DNA of 64,000 bases. It comes from Gammaproteobacteria bacterium. Its GTDB lineage: Bacteria; Pseudomonadota; Gammaproteobacteria; Berkiellales; Berkiellaceae. The stretch is taken from positions 62,001 through 126,000 of the forward strand of contig JACPOY010000025.1 of NCBI GenBank assembly GCA_016191245.1, read 5' to 3'. Position 1 is the stretch's first letter. Each line of letters begins with the position of its first letter. The position numbers and the translations under genes were made by a program. Shown here in pieces: positions 47,582 to 56,586 of the stretch. Below the pieces are notes generated by a model. It saw only the letters and a program-made list of their open reading frames with translations. It ran no database searches and was not told the DNA's origin.

Positions 47582-47896
47582 TTAATAGTAGTATCGTCTT
47601 ATTTCGCAATAATCTTCATAGCATACTTCTTCTTCAAAGTATTCGCTTGCTCTTCTTGGTGCACGATTCTGGTTCTGACGATTATTGGTGTCTTGCATCG
47701 CACCACCCATGGCGCCAATGCCCGCGCCAATCAGAGCGCCTTCGCCAGCGTGACCAGATAGAGCACCCATAGCAGCCCCACCTACAGCACCTAATGCAGA
47801 GCCACTGAGAACGCTTTGTTCTGAGGGGGTCATATTGCTACAACCAACAAGTAATACCAAAGGCAATGCACAAATAAGTGTAGTTACAGCTTTCAT
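47582..47896 (-). CDS. Glycine-zipper lipoprotein with Tyr-rich CX4C tail
   Basis: A 104-residue lipoprotein. The signal sequence MKAVTTLICALPLVLLVGC has a clear lipobox (LVGC). A glycine-zipper region follows (GSALGAVGGAAMGALSGHAG, then GALIGAGIGAMGGAMQ), as in SlyB/Pcp-type outer-membrane lipoproteins. The end is acidic and Tyr-rich with CYEDYC and RRYYY. AGGAGT stands 8 bases before the ATG at 47896; the open frame to 48004 is not translated in my reading. Confidence 0.85.
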   Translation of the reverse strand: MKAVTTLICALPLVLLVGCSNMTPSEQSVLSGSALGAVGGAAMGALSGHAGEGALIGAGIGAMGGAMQDTNNRQNQNRAPRRASEYFEEEVCYEDYCEIRRYYY

Positions 47897-48274
47897 TGTC
47901 TGAACTCCTGAAGTTAATGGATTTTTTACTACAAAAAGAACGAAAAGGGGAATTCTCTTAAGTTGGACGAAATCTACACCATTGTTATAACCTTGTCTAT
48001 CCATAAGCTAAAAAAGCCGTTTTTTAACTAAAACAGCGCATATTCACCATGTAAATAGCAACGCTAGATAAACGTCTTAGTGATTTTTTGAAAGAACAAG
48101 CACTGACAGGTTCTTACAAAAGCAAAATGAAATAAAGAACTTATTATCGCATATTGCTAAAACCAAAGAAGAAGAGGAAAAAAGCGTTTCGCACATCGAA
48201 GTCATTATTTAGGGGAAAGGCAAAAATTATTGGATACATTGATTTTGCAAGTATCCAGTTTAGAGCAGTTTGTT
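47897..48274. other. Non-coding AT-rich interval
   Basis: About 380 bases with no supported gene. It includes a weak hairpin of A6-GCCG-T6 near 48013-48030 and the promoter region of the lipoprotein. Open frames here lack ribosome sites and look random. Confidence 0.6.
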
Positions 48275-48760
48275 TTAGTTTGATAGACCATGTTGATTCA
48301 TCATTTTCGTTAAATTCCGCTGTTTTATCCAATGCATCAAAGAATAGGTATTAGATGCAACTTTTTGATTTGCTGTATCAATAGCCCAACAGCTCGCAGA
48401 AAATTGATAACCATTTGCTTTCATATCTTGAATAGAATCTTCTTCTAAAATTTTTACCGCATCATGACCGACATACCAAAATTCAATTTCTATAGCGCGC
48501 CTTTTGCCATAAGCATGTAAGATGAATTGTCGACAAGCTTGACGGATTTTATGTAATTCATCCTGAGTATAAACGGCACGTTTAAGCGGATGTTTACAAG
48601 TATCAATCATGCCAATAATGCTTAATATTTGTCCGTTAAAAGCAGTTAAAACATAATCGCAAACACGAGCTATGTCAGTTGCCTCAATTGGGTATCCTAG
48701 AACAAATGAGTAATTCTCAATAAGATAATTAAGCGTTTTCTCAATCATTGCGCTGTTCAT
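48275..48760 (-). CDS. Hypothetical protein, 161 aa
   Basis: Unrecognised soluble protein. It starts MNSAMIEKTLNYLIENYSFV, is helical, has a Cys-containing middle (MIDTCKHPLKRAVY, IRQACRQFILHAYGKRRAIE) and a C-terminal SASCWAIDTANQKV. An alternative start four codons in (MIEKT) is possible. Isolated gene between two non-coding stretches; coding is supported by length and the even amino-acid composition only. Confidence 0.55.
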   Translation of the reverse strand: MNSAMIEKTLNYLIENYSFVLGYPIEATDIARVCDYVLTAFNGQILSIIGMIDTCKHPLKRAVYTQDELHKIRQACRQFILHAYGKRRAIEIEFWYVGHDAVKILEEDSIQDMKANGYQFSASCWAIDTANQKVASNTYSLMHWIKQRNLTKMMNQHGLSN

Positions 48761-49039
48761 TGCATTTATCGCTTATTAAATGGTGTCTTCAATTAAGGAG
48801 CAATGCTAACAGGCAAATTCTAAAGATAATATTATAAACAGATAAGTCATATTATCTTGGCGATAGATGTGATGATGACATGTTTTTTTGTTTAATTATC
48901 AGATAAGAGGATTTGTTTTCTTGCCTTAAGAGGTGAGGTGACATGTCTTATCGTAGCGAGAGTGAGACAGGAATTGGGTGAGGGGCTTAAGATGTGGGCT
49001 GGCGGCCCCTCAACAATTTATTGCAGAAACTACACGTAA

Positions 49040-49447
49040 TTATTTTCCACCAGGCAAGAGGCCACCACCAAAATAGCGACAAGCTGATCTTTTCGCGCAG
49101 TTTCCTGGATTATAAAATCCATTATTAAAGTGACCATTATGGTAATACTCGTTACCGTAAAAGCCCCCTTTATAATATCCATTGTTATAACGGTCATAGC
49201 CTTTGTAATAGGATAATCTCCCTTCAACAGGATTGGCATAGGTATAATAGCCAGTGTTATTGTAATAAGGGGCTTCATAAGTTCTATCTGGTGCACTGGA
49301 ACCACGGTAATAGTGGTAACCATTTCTATCTACAATATATCTAAGATTAGTGCCCCTATCGTTGTAACAATATCCATTGTTAAAAAAGAAAATTCCTAAT
49401 AGGGTGAAAAGAATGCCCTTTATAATATTGAAGTTAAAACTTTTCAC
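49040..49447 (-). CDS. Secreted Tyr/Gly/Asn-rich protein, GTG start
   Basis: A 135-residue exported protein. The real start is probably GTG at 49447: AGGGAGATC lies 3-11 bases before it, and the frame then gives a signal peptide (KSFNFNIIKGILFTLLGIFF) ending near NNGYCYNDRG. An open frame to 49609 upstream would put about 54 non-signal residues in front. The mature part repeats short units such as NNGYYKGGFYGNEYYHNG and FNNGFYNPGN, and ends with two Cys (CAKRSACRYFGGG). Possibly a sticky surface or envelope protein; function unknown. Confidence 0.65.
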   Translation of the reverse strand: MKSFNFNIIKGILFTLLGIFFFNNGYCYNDRGTNLRYIVDRNGYHYYRGSSAPDRTYEAPYYNNTGYYTYANPVEGRLSYYKGYDRYNNGYYKGGFYGNEYYHNGHFNNGFYNPGNCAKRSACRYFGGGLLPGGK

Positions 49448-49587
49448 AATGATCTCCCTTATGGCCTGTGATGTCACTTCAAAATTTAGCACATACCTAC
49501 TTTTGTTGCCGAAAAATTGAAAGTTTGCCGATAATAATTGGAGAAAATAGATAATATAAGCTGAATATATTCTTCCTAGGAGATATT

Positions 49588-50200
49588 TTGACAGTAACGC
49601 AACATTCACAAGAGATCGTGCCGACTTCCAACAATCATACGCGAAAACGTGCGTTAATTGTTATTACGATGGCATTTGGTTTATTTGGTGGCTTGTATTT
49701 GCTTTATTGGTGCTTTTACGCACGCTTTTATGAAAGTACGGACGATGCTTATGTTCGCGGAAATAATGTACCGGTTATGTCGCAAATCCCAGGCCATGTG
49801 AATGCCATTTTTGCAGATGAAACAGATGCTGTGATTAAAGGACAAAAAATTATTCAATTAGACACTTTAGATGCGGCTAAGCCCAGGGACAGGCAGTAGT
49901 TTTGATTTATTACCTCCCCAAAATGCAACGGGTAACTGGATTAAAGTGGTGCAACGGCTTCCAGTAAGAATAGCCATTGATGCTGGGCAATTAAAGAAAT
50001 TCCCTTTGCGTGTAGGGTTATCTACCATTGTTGAAGTCAATACCCATGACAGAAAAGGGAAGATCTTAAGTCAGGAAGGACCGTTAAAATTGATTTATGA
50101 ATCCATTGATTACGCTTCCAATCTACAAGAAGCAGATAAAATTATCGATGATATTTTAAAAGAAAATGCCAAAAACCTGCAATTTAGTAAAGAGCCTTAA
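49588..50200 (+). pseudogene. emrA-type membrane fusion protein with a large internal deletion
   Basis: EmrA/HlyD adaptors (~390 residues) link an inner-membrane pump to TolC. The N-terminal fragment (49588 to about 49880) shows an anchor helix, STDDAYVRGNNVPVMSQIPG and VIKGQKIIQLDTLDAA. The C-terminal fragment follows immediately in another frame (49871-50200) with the family block LLPPQNATGNWIKVVQRLPV. About 200 residues, the coiled-coil hairpin and lipoyl half, are missing, and the junction near 49880 is out of frame. The intact emrB-like gene follows 3 bases after. Confidence 0.88.
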
Positions 50201-50203
50201 ACG

Positions 50204-51727
50204 ATGGCATGTTTAAGAGGATTTCAATTAATTTTGCTCACTCTATCGGTTTCGTTAGGGATCTTCATGAACGTATTGGATACCTCGATTGCTAATGTGG
50301 CCATTCCCACTATTGCCGGCAATATGGGCGTGAGTGCTGATGAAGGAACCTGGGTTATTACGTCATTTACAGTTAGCATGGCAATCGTTCTTCCGCTGAC
50401 GGGATGGTTAGCAAAACGATTTGGTGAAGTGCGCTTATATGTGGTTTGCACATTTTTATTTACCATTGCTTCGTTATTATGTGGCTTATCAACAAGTTTA
50501 CCGATGTTAATTGTTTTCAGAGTGTTGCAAGGTTTATTCGCAGGTCCAATGATACCTTTATCCCAAAGTTTACTCTTATACAATTACCCACCTGAAAAAA
50601 AAGGCCTTGCAACAGGGATATGGGCCATGGTAGCCGTTGCCGCTCCTGTATTGGGTCCCATTCTTGGGGGCTATATTACAGATAATATAACATGGCCTTG
50701 GATATTTTATATTAACTTACCAGTGGGATTGTTTAGTGCTTATTTTACCTGGAAAATTTTGCATAAAAATGAAACGCCAACAGTTAAAATACCTATTGAC
50801 TATATTGGCTTAATTTTATTAGCACTTGGCATTGGCTGTTTACAAATTCTGCTTGATAAAGGCAAGGATCTTGATTGGTTTGATTCGCCATTTATTATTA
50901 CCCTTGCTGTGATATCAACGGTATCGCTTACTTATTTAATCGCCTGGGAATTAACTGAGAAATATCCAATTGTGGATTTAACTTTATTTAAATTGCGAAA
51001 TTTTACCATTGGGACAATTGCCATTAGTTTTGGTTATATGACCTTTTTTGGTAGTGTGGTCATTTTACCCTTATGGCTACAAACACAAATGAATTATACG
51101 CCGACTTGGGCGGGCCTTGCGACAGCTCCCATTGGATTAATACCGTTGGTATTATCACCTATCATTGGTAAAGTTATGGGCAAAATAGATTTACGGATTA
51201 TTTCGAGTTTTGGATTTTTTACTTTTGCCTATTGTTCATTTTGGATTGCATTTTTTAATACGAATGTCACCGTAGAAGATATTGCTTTAGCAAGGTTTAT
51301 TCAAGGATTAGGGGTGCCTTGCTTTTTCATTCCAATTATCTCGATTTTGCTCTCAGGGCTACCACCCGACAGAATTGCCAGTGCTGCAGGATTATCTAAC
51401 TTTACCCGTATTCTTGCAGGGAGTTTTGGTACTTCCATCTTTGTGACCTTATGGAGTAATCGTGAATCGGTACATCAAAGTAAATTGGTTGAAAATCTTA
51501 CCACCTATCATCCACAGATGATTGAAACCATCGACAAACTACAAGGGCTAGGATTAACTGATAATGAGACCTTTGCGCGAATACAGGCTGTAATCGTGAA
51601 TCAATCTTACATGTTAGCGACCAATGATGTGTTTTGGGTATGTGGATTTATTTTTATGATTTTGTTTGGGTTAATTTGGTTTGCCAAGCCACCTTTTATA
51701 GCACAAGGCAATGCGGTAGGTGAATAA
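50204..51727 (+). CDS. DHA2 family MFS multidrug transporter, EmrB-like
   Basis: A 507-residue, 14-TM proton-drug antiporter of the inner membrane. Seen: MNVLDTSIANVAIPTIAGNM with the DHA2 Asp in TM1, WVITSFTVSMAIVLPLTGWL, RVLQGLFAGPMIPLSQSLLL and PVLGPILGGYI (motif C). It follows the broken adaptor gene with 3 bases between, so a tripartite EmrAB-TolC system existed. Without the adaptor it can move drugs only to the periplasm, unless another adaptor replaces it. Confidence 0.93.
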   Translation: MACLRGFQLILLTLSVSLGIFMNVLDTSIANVAIPTIAGNMGVSADEGTWVITSFTVSMAIVLPLTGWLAKRFGEVRLYVVCTFLFTIASLLCGLSTSLPMLIVFRVLQGLFAGPMIPLSQSLLLYNYPPEKKGLATGIWAMVAVAAPVLGPILGGYITDNITWPWIFYINLPVGLFSAYFTWKILHKNETPTVKIPIDYIGLILLALGIGCLQILLDKGKDLDWFDSPFIITLAVISTVSLTYLIAWELTEKYPIVDLTLFKLRNFTIGTIAISFGYMTFFGSVVILPLWLQTQMNYTPTWAGLATAPIGLIPLVLSPIIGKVMGKIDLRIISSFGFFTFAYCSFWIAFFNTNVTVEDIALARFIQGLGVPCFFIPIISILLSGLPPDRIASAAGLSNFTRILAGSFGTSIFVTLWSNRESVHQSKLVENLTTYHPQMIETIDKLQGLGLTDNETFARIQAVIVNQSYMLATNDVFWVCGFIFMILFGLIWFAKPPFIAQGNAVGE

Positions 51728-51738
51728 ATCGTAGGGTA

Positions 51739-52899
51739 TTAGACCTTATTTAAATAAGTAATCGCCAGATGACTCATCAATTCGACTGCAACAGGTAGTA
51801 CTTCATCGTTAAAATTATATGATGAATTGTGACATGAGGCGCTGTTTTCCCCATTTCCTATAAAGAAGTAGCAACCGGGTACTTGTTGCAAAAAATAAGA
51901 AAAATCTTCTGAAGCACGGCCACTAGCAGTTTTAATAGCAACCTTAGATTCACCAAATAATATTTTTGCTTGTGATAGCACAAAATCAGTTTCGAATTTT
52001 GAGTTAATCGTGGGGGGGTAAATTTCTTCACAGGATAAATCAATCGTGACTTGAAACTCTTTTTCAATATTGTCTAAAGCCTTGCGGATCTCTTTTTGTG
52101 CTTGTTTGCTTTTTTCACTTGATGCGGCGCGAATTGTTCCTGATAACGTGGCAAGATCTGGGATAACGTTTGTCGCCACACCGCTATTGATTTGGGTAAT
52201 GGTGATAACAGTTGGTTCTGCATCTTTAGCATATTGCGTCATCACTTGTGAAATGGTTTGCATGACATAGGAAGAAACTATAATCGGATTAATGGCAAGA
52301 TCAGGCATCGCTGCATGTCCGCCTTTGCCATGAATCTGAATGCTAAATTCAGTGTTGCCGTACATGGTGCAGCCTGATCGTGCTAATATTTTTCCAGTTG
52401 GAATTTTAGGATAGTTATGATAACCAAAAATAACATCAACAACAGGATTTTCTAAGACACCATCTTTGATCATGGCGAGCGCTCCCGCTCCTCCTTCTTC
52501 TGCTGGTTGAAAAATAAATTTAATTTTGCCGCAGAAGGAATTTTTCATTTTACTTAAAATTTTCGCAACACCTAAGAGCGATGCAACGTGCCCATCATGA
52601 CCACAGGCATGCATTTTTCCTGGGTGCTTTGACTGATATGGGATATGCGTTTCTTCTTGGATGGGTAAGGCATCCATATCAGCACGAAGGGCGACAGTTT
52701 TTCCTTCTTTTCCTGAATCAAGCACAGCGACAACCCCAGTTTTGCCAATACCCTCCAAAACAGTGAGGTCCATTTTTTCTAATTCATGCTTAATGAATGC
52801 AGCGGTGGCATTTTCCTCATAACGCAATTCAGGATAAGTGTGAATTTGATGACGAATTTCTTCGAGTGAGGGTAATATTTTTTTGATATGTTCTTTCAT
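51739..52899 (-). CDS. M20 family amidohydrolase (N-acyl-amino-acid hydrolase/hippurate hydrolase type)
   Basis: A 386-residue cytoplasmic M20D metallopeptidase-like enzyme that removes acyl groups from amino acids or cleaves related amides. Seen: IRHQIHTYPELRYEE, ALRADMDALPI, the metal motif MHACGHDGHVA, PAEEGGAGALAMI, and the dimerisation domain with HGKGGHAAMPD. The near-C-terminal ASGRASEDFSYF and IGNG fit too. Ribosome site GGATGG before ATG. Substrate not determinable. Confidence 0.93.
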   Translation of the reverse strand: MKEHIKKILPSLEEIRHQIHTYPELRYEENATAAFIKHELEKMDLTVLEGIGKTGVVAVLDSGKEGKTVALRADMDALPIQEETHIPYQSKHPGKMHACGHDGHVASLLGVAKILSKMKNSFCGKIKFIFQPAEEGGAGALAMIKDGVLENPVVDVIFGYHNYPKIPTGKILARSGCTMYGNTEFSIQIHGKGGHAAMPDLAINPIIVSSYVMQTISQVMTQYAKDAEPTVITITQINSGVATNVIPDLATLSGTIRAASSEKSKQAQKEIRKALDNIEKEFQVTIDLSCEEIYPPTINSKFETDFVLSQAKILFGESKVAIKTASGRASEDFSYFLQQVPGCYFFIGNGENSASCHNSSYNFNDEVLPVAVELMSHLAITYLNKV

Positions 52900-52920
52900 A
52901 TGCCATCCTTGGACTGTACA

Positions 52921-53784
52921 TTAAAAACGTAGCTTCTTTTTGGACGAAGACTTTTCTTCAATATTTTCTGATGTACTCTCAGATCTTGGTGTATTGTTAA
53001 TTTTCGGTCCTTTAATAGGACTGATGCCGAATTTTTTTGCTTGTCTTGCCGCAAAATAAGGTAAGGTTTCTTGAATGTAACTATTTTTATTATTTACAAT
53101 GTTACGCTTATTTTCTAAAATTTGTTTCAGTTGGTTGATAACATAGACAATTTTACTATCATCTGCTTCGCATTTTTTCTGGTGTTTCGCTGGTGAATTT
53201 TCTGTTAAAGATCCAAAATCACCTAAATGAAATTCTAAATGCGGGTAAGTACCAGAGTAAAAAATATTTTTCAAACTAATATCGTTATGAGTAAGATTAT
53301 GTTCATGTAAGAGATCAATTACATTGTAAAGATAAGTCTCAAGCTGTTCAATGCTATCTTCTTTATAACGAAGCACTCCTTTACAGTCTTCCAAAGAGCC
53401 TTCATAACGTGGTAACTCATAAACAATATTGGTAGACCAGATCTCTGTAGGTAAGATATTACTTGAATATTTGAAACTCTTTTTTGCTTTTTGGGGATTA
53501 TCAGGATCGATAAGATTTGCCAAATTCTCATTCATTCCAACAAATTCAGGAATAGCAAGACCTTTACTTCTTTGATCAAGCGCCACTTTTGTTCGTAGTA
53601 ATTCAATTTTTTTGGCAACCATGTATCTTGTTACCACCAAGACCTTATTATGGCCATTGGCTAAAATAAGGCTTTGATCCCCTTGGCCAACAGTCTCTCT
53701 AGGCTTTCTTTCTATGGGGGGTAAAGTCATGGCCTTACTTTGAAGTTGGGCTTTAGTCGGTGAAGAGGGGGCTCTGGATAGCAT
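52921..53784 (-). CDS. Eukaryotic-type protein-kinase-like protein
   Basis: A 287-residue protein with a protein-kinase C-lobe pattern. The catalytic loop reads LTHNDISLKN (H166, D168, N173; HxDxxxxN) and the magnesium loop LGDFGSL (D189-F-G). Helix E lies before it (YLYNVIDLLHEHNL). The N-lobe is unclear: no textbook Gly-rich loop, and the ATP-binding Lys could be one of several near 58-66. The tail from about 245 is disordered and ends SSSKKKLRF. A kinase or kinase-like effector is plausible; activity is uncertain. Confidence 0.78.
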   Translation of the reverse strand: MLSRAPSSPTKAQLQSKAMTLPPIERKPRETVGQGDQSLILANGHNKVLVVTRYMVAKKIELLRTKVALDQRSKGLAIPEFVGMNENLANLIDPDNPQKAKKSFKYSSNILPTEIWSTNIVYELPRYEGSLEDCKGVLRYKEDSIEQLETYLYNVIDLLHEHNLTHNDISLKNIFYSGTYPHLEFHLGDFGSLTENSPAKHQKKCEADDSKIVYVINQLKQILENKRNIVNNKNSYIQETLPYFAARQAKKFGISPIKGPKINNTPRSESTSENIEEKSSSKKKLRF

Positions 53785-53951
53785 TGAAAATACCTAATAA
53801 ACTACTTTGTTGGTATTCTAAAACAATTGCTAAATTTTTACAAATATGAGTTCAGGCGGGTAGGGTAAATATAGATACAGGATAGTATCAAGAATTTTCT
53901 GATTGAAGCCGAATAAGTATGTCTCAATCCTGCACGCGGACGGGCGACAAT

Positions 53952-55676
53952 ATGAGTAGAAATGTCAGTGATCAGATAATAGAGATATTATCCCAAATAG
54001 GTGTAAAACATATTTTTGGGATCCCTGGGGATACGATTGATTCACTGATGGAATCTTTGCGCTTGCAAGATAAAGTGCAGTTTATTGTCATGCGCCATGA
54101 GGCAACAGGTGCATTTGCAGCCAGCGCCCAGGCAAAATTAACAGGGCAGTTAGGTGTATGTGTCGCATGCCAAGGACCCGGTGCTGTGAATCTTTTAAAT
54201 GGGCTCTATGATGCCGCCTTAGATAAAGTGCCGGTGCTAGCCATTACAGGTCAAGTAGATTCTGCTTTGATAGGCACGGGCATGCCCCAAGAGATAAATC
54301 AGCTGAGTCTTTTTAATGATGTCGCTATCTTTAACCAAGAAATACGTTCAGCAGAAAATTTACCTCGTGTATTAATGCTTGCTTGCCAAGCAGCTATCAA
54401 CGGTAAAGGCGTTGCGCATGTTTCCATCCCATCAGACATCATGCGTCAAGTGGCCTGCGAGCGAGATCAAAAGGAAAAAATATTAACGTTTCATAGCAAA
54501 CTAATTCCTTCAGATAAAGAACTCGATGATGTTGCCGAATTGCTCAATTCAAAAAATAAAATTTCTATTTTATATGGTGGAGGTTCTTATGATGCTAAAG
54601 AAGAACTTGTTGCATTATCAAAGAAGCTGAATGCGCCTCTTGTTCATACGACACGTTCCAAAGATATACTGGATAATCATTTGGAAAATGTCGTTGGTGG
54701 CATAGGGATGATGGGATCAAGAGCAGGGAATCATGCCGCCAGTGGGTGTGATGCTTTATTGGTCGTGGGAGCAAGTTTTGCATTCAAAGAATATTACCCT
54801 AAAAACGCTGACATTATTCAAATTGATAATAATATTAATCGACTTGGTGCGCACACTTCCCTTAGTGATGGATTATTAGGCGATTGCAAAATTACTTTGC
54901 AGCAATTACTAACACGAATTACACCGAAAACCGATGATAGCTTTTTAAAGTCAGCGCAAGCTTTAAAAGAAAAGGGATGGGATCATCAAAAATATTTTGC
55001 TAAACCAACAGCAGCAGGAAAATATATTCATCCACAAGCATTAACTGAGAAAATTGGAATGCTAGCAGATGAAGACGCTATTTTTTGTGTGGGTACAGGC
55101 TCGGTGACGGTATATTGCAATAACTTTTTAAAACTAAATGGTAAACAACGCTTATTATGGACTTGGAATTTAGCCTCGCTGGGCTGGGCTTTATCTGCAG
55201 GACTTGGCTGCAAATTAGCTTCACCCCAACGTCAGGTTATTGTACCCGTTGGCGATGGTGATTTTCAAATGCTGATTGCTGATTTGGTGACCTTTGTAAA
55301 ATACCAACTGCCGGTTACTTTTATTGTTTATAACAATGAAAGTTATCGCTTTATAGAATTAGAAGAATCCGGTGAAGGCAATCCAGCATTTGGAACCAAG
55401 TTGTTGAATCCTGATTATGTTAAACTTGCCGAAGCTCATGGTATGTATGCAGTGAAAGTAACTGATTATTCAAAAATTGATGAAGCCTTGCAAGCAGCCT
55501 TTGCTTCTGGCAAGCCAGCTATTGTCGATGTGCTGGTAGATCCTAATGAATTATTTATCCCACCTAAGGTTACTCCCAAAATGGCCTTTCATTTTGCTGA
55601 ATCAAAATTCAAAGGGTGGAGCTTTGTAAAGGGGATCCTTAATTTTATACATAATCATAGTGGTGTGAGGCATTAG
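53952..55676 (+). CDS. Thiamine-diphosphate enzyme, pyruvate oxidase/acetolactate synthase type (PoxB-like)
   Basis: A ThDP enzyme of about 574 residues in the usual three domains. Seen: the Pyr-domain GIPGDTIDSLMESL and MRHEATGAFAASAQAK with the activating Glu, the middle domain SILYGGGSYDAKEEL, and the PP-domain GDGDFQMLIADL ending in NNESYRF (GDG-x-NN magnesium motif). Overall closest to PoxB by order and length. The last 20 residues (GWSFVKGILNFIHNHSG) could be an amphipathic membrane peptide like that of PoxB. An upstream ATG at 53919 is an alternative start. Confidence 0.88.
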   Translation: MSRNVSDQIIEILSQIGVKHIFGIPGDTIDSLMESLRLQDKVQFIVMRHEATGAFAASAQAKLTGQLGVCVACQGPGAVNLLNGLYDAALDKVPVLAITGQVDSALIGTGMPQEINQLSLFNDVAIFNQEIRSAENLPRVLMLACQAAINGKGVAHVSIPSDIMRQVACERDQKEKILTFHSKLIPSDKELDDVAELLNSKNKISILYGGGSYDAKEELVALSKKLNAPLVHTTRSKDILDNHLENVVGGIGMMGSRAGNHAASGCDALLVVGASFAFKEYYPKNADIIQIDNNINRLGAHTSLSDGLLGDCKITLQQLLTRITPKTDDSFLKSAQALKEKGWDHQKYFAKPTAAGKYIHPQALTEKIGMLADEDAIFCVGTGSVTVYCNNFLKLNGKQRLLWTWNLASLGWALSAGLGCKLASPQRQVIVPVGDGDFQMLIADLVTFVKYQLPVTFIVYNNESYRFIELEESGEGNPAFGTKLLNPDYVKLAEAHGMYAVKVTDYSKIDEALQAAFASGKPAIVDVLVDPNELFIPPKVTPKMAFHFAESKFKGWSFVKGILNFIHNHSGVRH

Positions 55677-55701
55677 TCATATTTAGGATGCATGATCTCT
55701 T

Positions 55702-55744
55702 GCCCCTTCTCCCCTTGCGGGAGAAGGTGGGGATGAGGGGTGCC
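55702..55744 (+). repeat. REP-like element, subtype B
   Basis: CCCCTTCTCCCCTTGCGGGA then GAAGGTGGGGATGAGGGGT. It differs from subtype A by paired changes in the stem (CTTCTCC/GGAGAAG for CCTCTCC/GGAGAGG) and by GGTGGGGATGAGGGG in place of GGTTAGGGTGAGGGG in the tail. The other copy of this subtype is at 61827-61869. Confidence 0.82.
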
Positions 55745-55788
55745 AATAATCTGAGTTGCTATATATCATAATTTCTATAGATTAATAA

Positions 55789-55831
55789 ACCCCTCACCCT
55801 AACCCTCTCCCGCAAGGGGAGAGGGGATAAG
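55789..55831 (-). repeat. REP-like element, subtype A, inverted partner
   Basis: ACCCCTCACCCTAACCCTCT then CCCGCAAGGGGAGAGGGGATAAG, the reverse orientation of subtype A. It faces the subtype B copy at 55702 across about 45 bases, forming a mixed inverted pair downstream of the poxB-like stop and of the convergent 55851 gene. Confidence 0.85.
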
Positions 55832-55850
55832 AAAAGCGTGGTGTGAGGCA

Positions 55851-56423
55851 TTAATAAGGTTTTAAAGTTAATATTACCTGGTAAAAATAGGCACCTTTGG
55901 ATTTTTTTGAAGGAAAGACTTCATTTTTCAAAATAATAGTTGAAGTTTTGCCTTGATAATTTGAATCAAAAATCCGGGTGATTTGTTCTCCTTCTCTTTG
56001 TCTTTTTATCAATACAGTTCCTAAAGTATTGATAAGATAGTGTTCGATGGGAGTCTGATCATCTCCTTGATGTATAATATTTTTTTTACCCGTAATCGCC
56101 GATATCATACAACTTTTATTTTTTAAGATAAGATTGACTCTGGTTAGACTATCATTATCAGAATAGATGACCCATCGTTTATCATTTGGATTGGCTTTTA
56201 CAAATTCATTTTTTTCTTCAGGAAAGCCCATTGTTTGCGCCAGACTTTGAGTTTTAGAAAAGTCATTTACGCCATCGACGCAAAATTGCTTAAAATGGGT
56301 CACCACTAAAGTTTCTAATTTAGTGGGCAGTTCATCGGCTTTATCTACTGCTGCATGAGAAATAGCACATAAAAGATACAAAGTAAGCGGCGCTAAAATA
56401 AGATGAAGGCCTTTATAAATCAT
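55851..56423 (-). CDS. Secreted hypothetical protein, about 190 aa
   Basis: An exported protein of unknown function. The signal peptide MIYKGLHLILAPLTLYLLCA ends ISHA; the mature part begins AVDKADELPTKLETLVV. Two Cys (KQFCVDGVND, NKSCMISAI) may pair. A segment DKRWVIYSDNDSLTRVNLIL and the later strands suggest an alpha/beta periplasmic domain. The start at 56423 places the signal peptide at the N-terminus; an open extension of 20 codons exists. Confidence 0.68.
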   Translation of the reverse strand: MIYKGLHLILAPLTLYLLCAISHAAVDKADELPTKLETLVVTHFKQFCVDGVNDFSKTQSLAQTMGFPEEKNEFVKANPNDKRWVIYSDNDSLTRVNLILKNKSCMISAITGKKNIIHQGDDQTPIEHYLINTLGTVLIKRQREGEQITRIFDSNYQGKTSTIILKNEVFPSKKSKGAYFYQVILTLKPY

Positions 56424-56586
56424 TGTAGTCTCAATTATTAATACATATCCAAGCAATATAGATGAGAGATCATCAGCCTTCAAGAACTAAGTTAACTAAA
56501 TTAATAGACAGTGGGTGTTTACTAGTAAGCTAAGAATATTAATAATGTGCGCAACAAACTTTGCATCAATTATATTGGATTTTCTT

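Noticed and set aside
48144..48354. Small frames on both strands before the 161-residue gene
   Set aside because: Short, overlapping on opposite strands, no ribosome sites, AT-rich and Lys/Phe-rich composition typical of random frames.
49030..49323. 97-codon minus-strand frame overlapping the Tyr/Gly-rich gene
   Set aside because: Composition is Thr/Ile/Met repeats caused by reading the Tyr/Asn/Gly repeat in another frame; no signal peptide or ribosome site.
49588..50200. Two separate small membrane-fusion-like genes
   Set aside because: The two parts are the N- and C-terminal ends of one EmrA protein abutting in different frames; a single deleted gene explains both.
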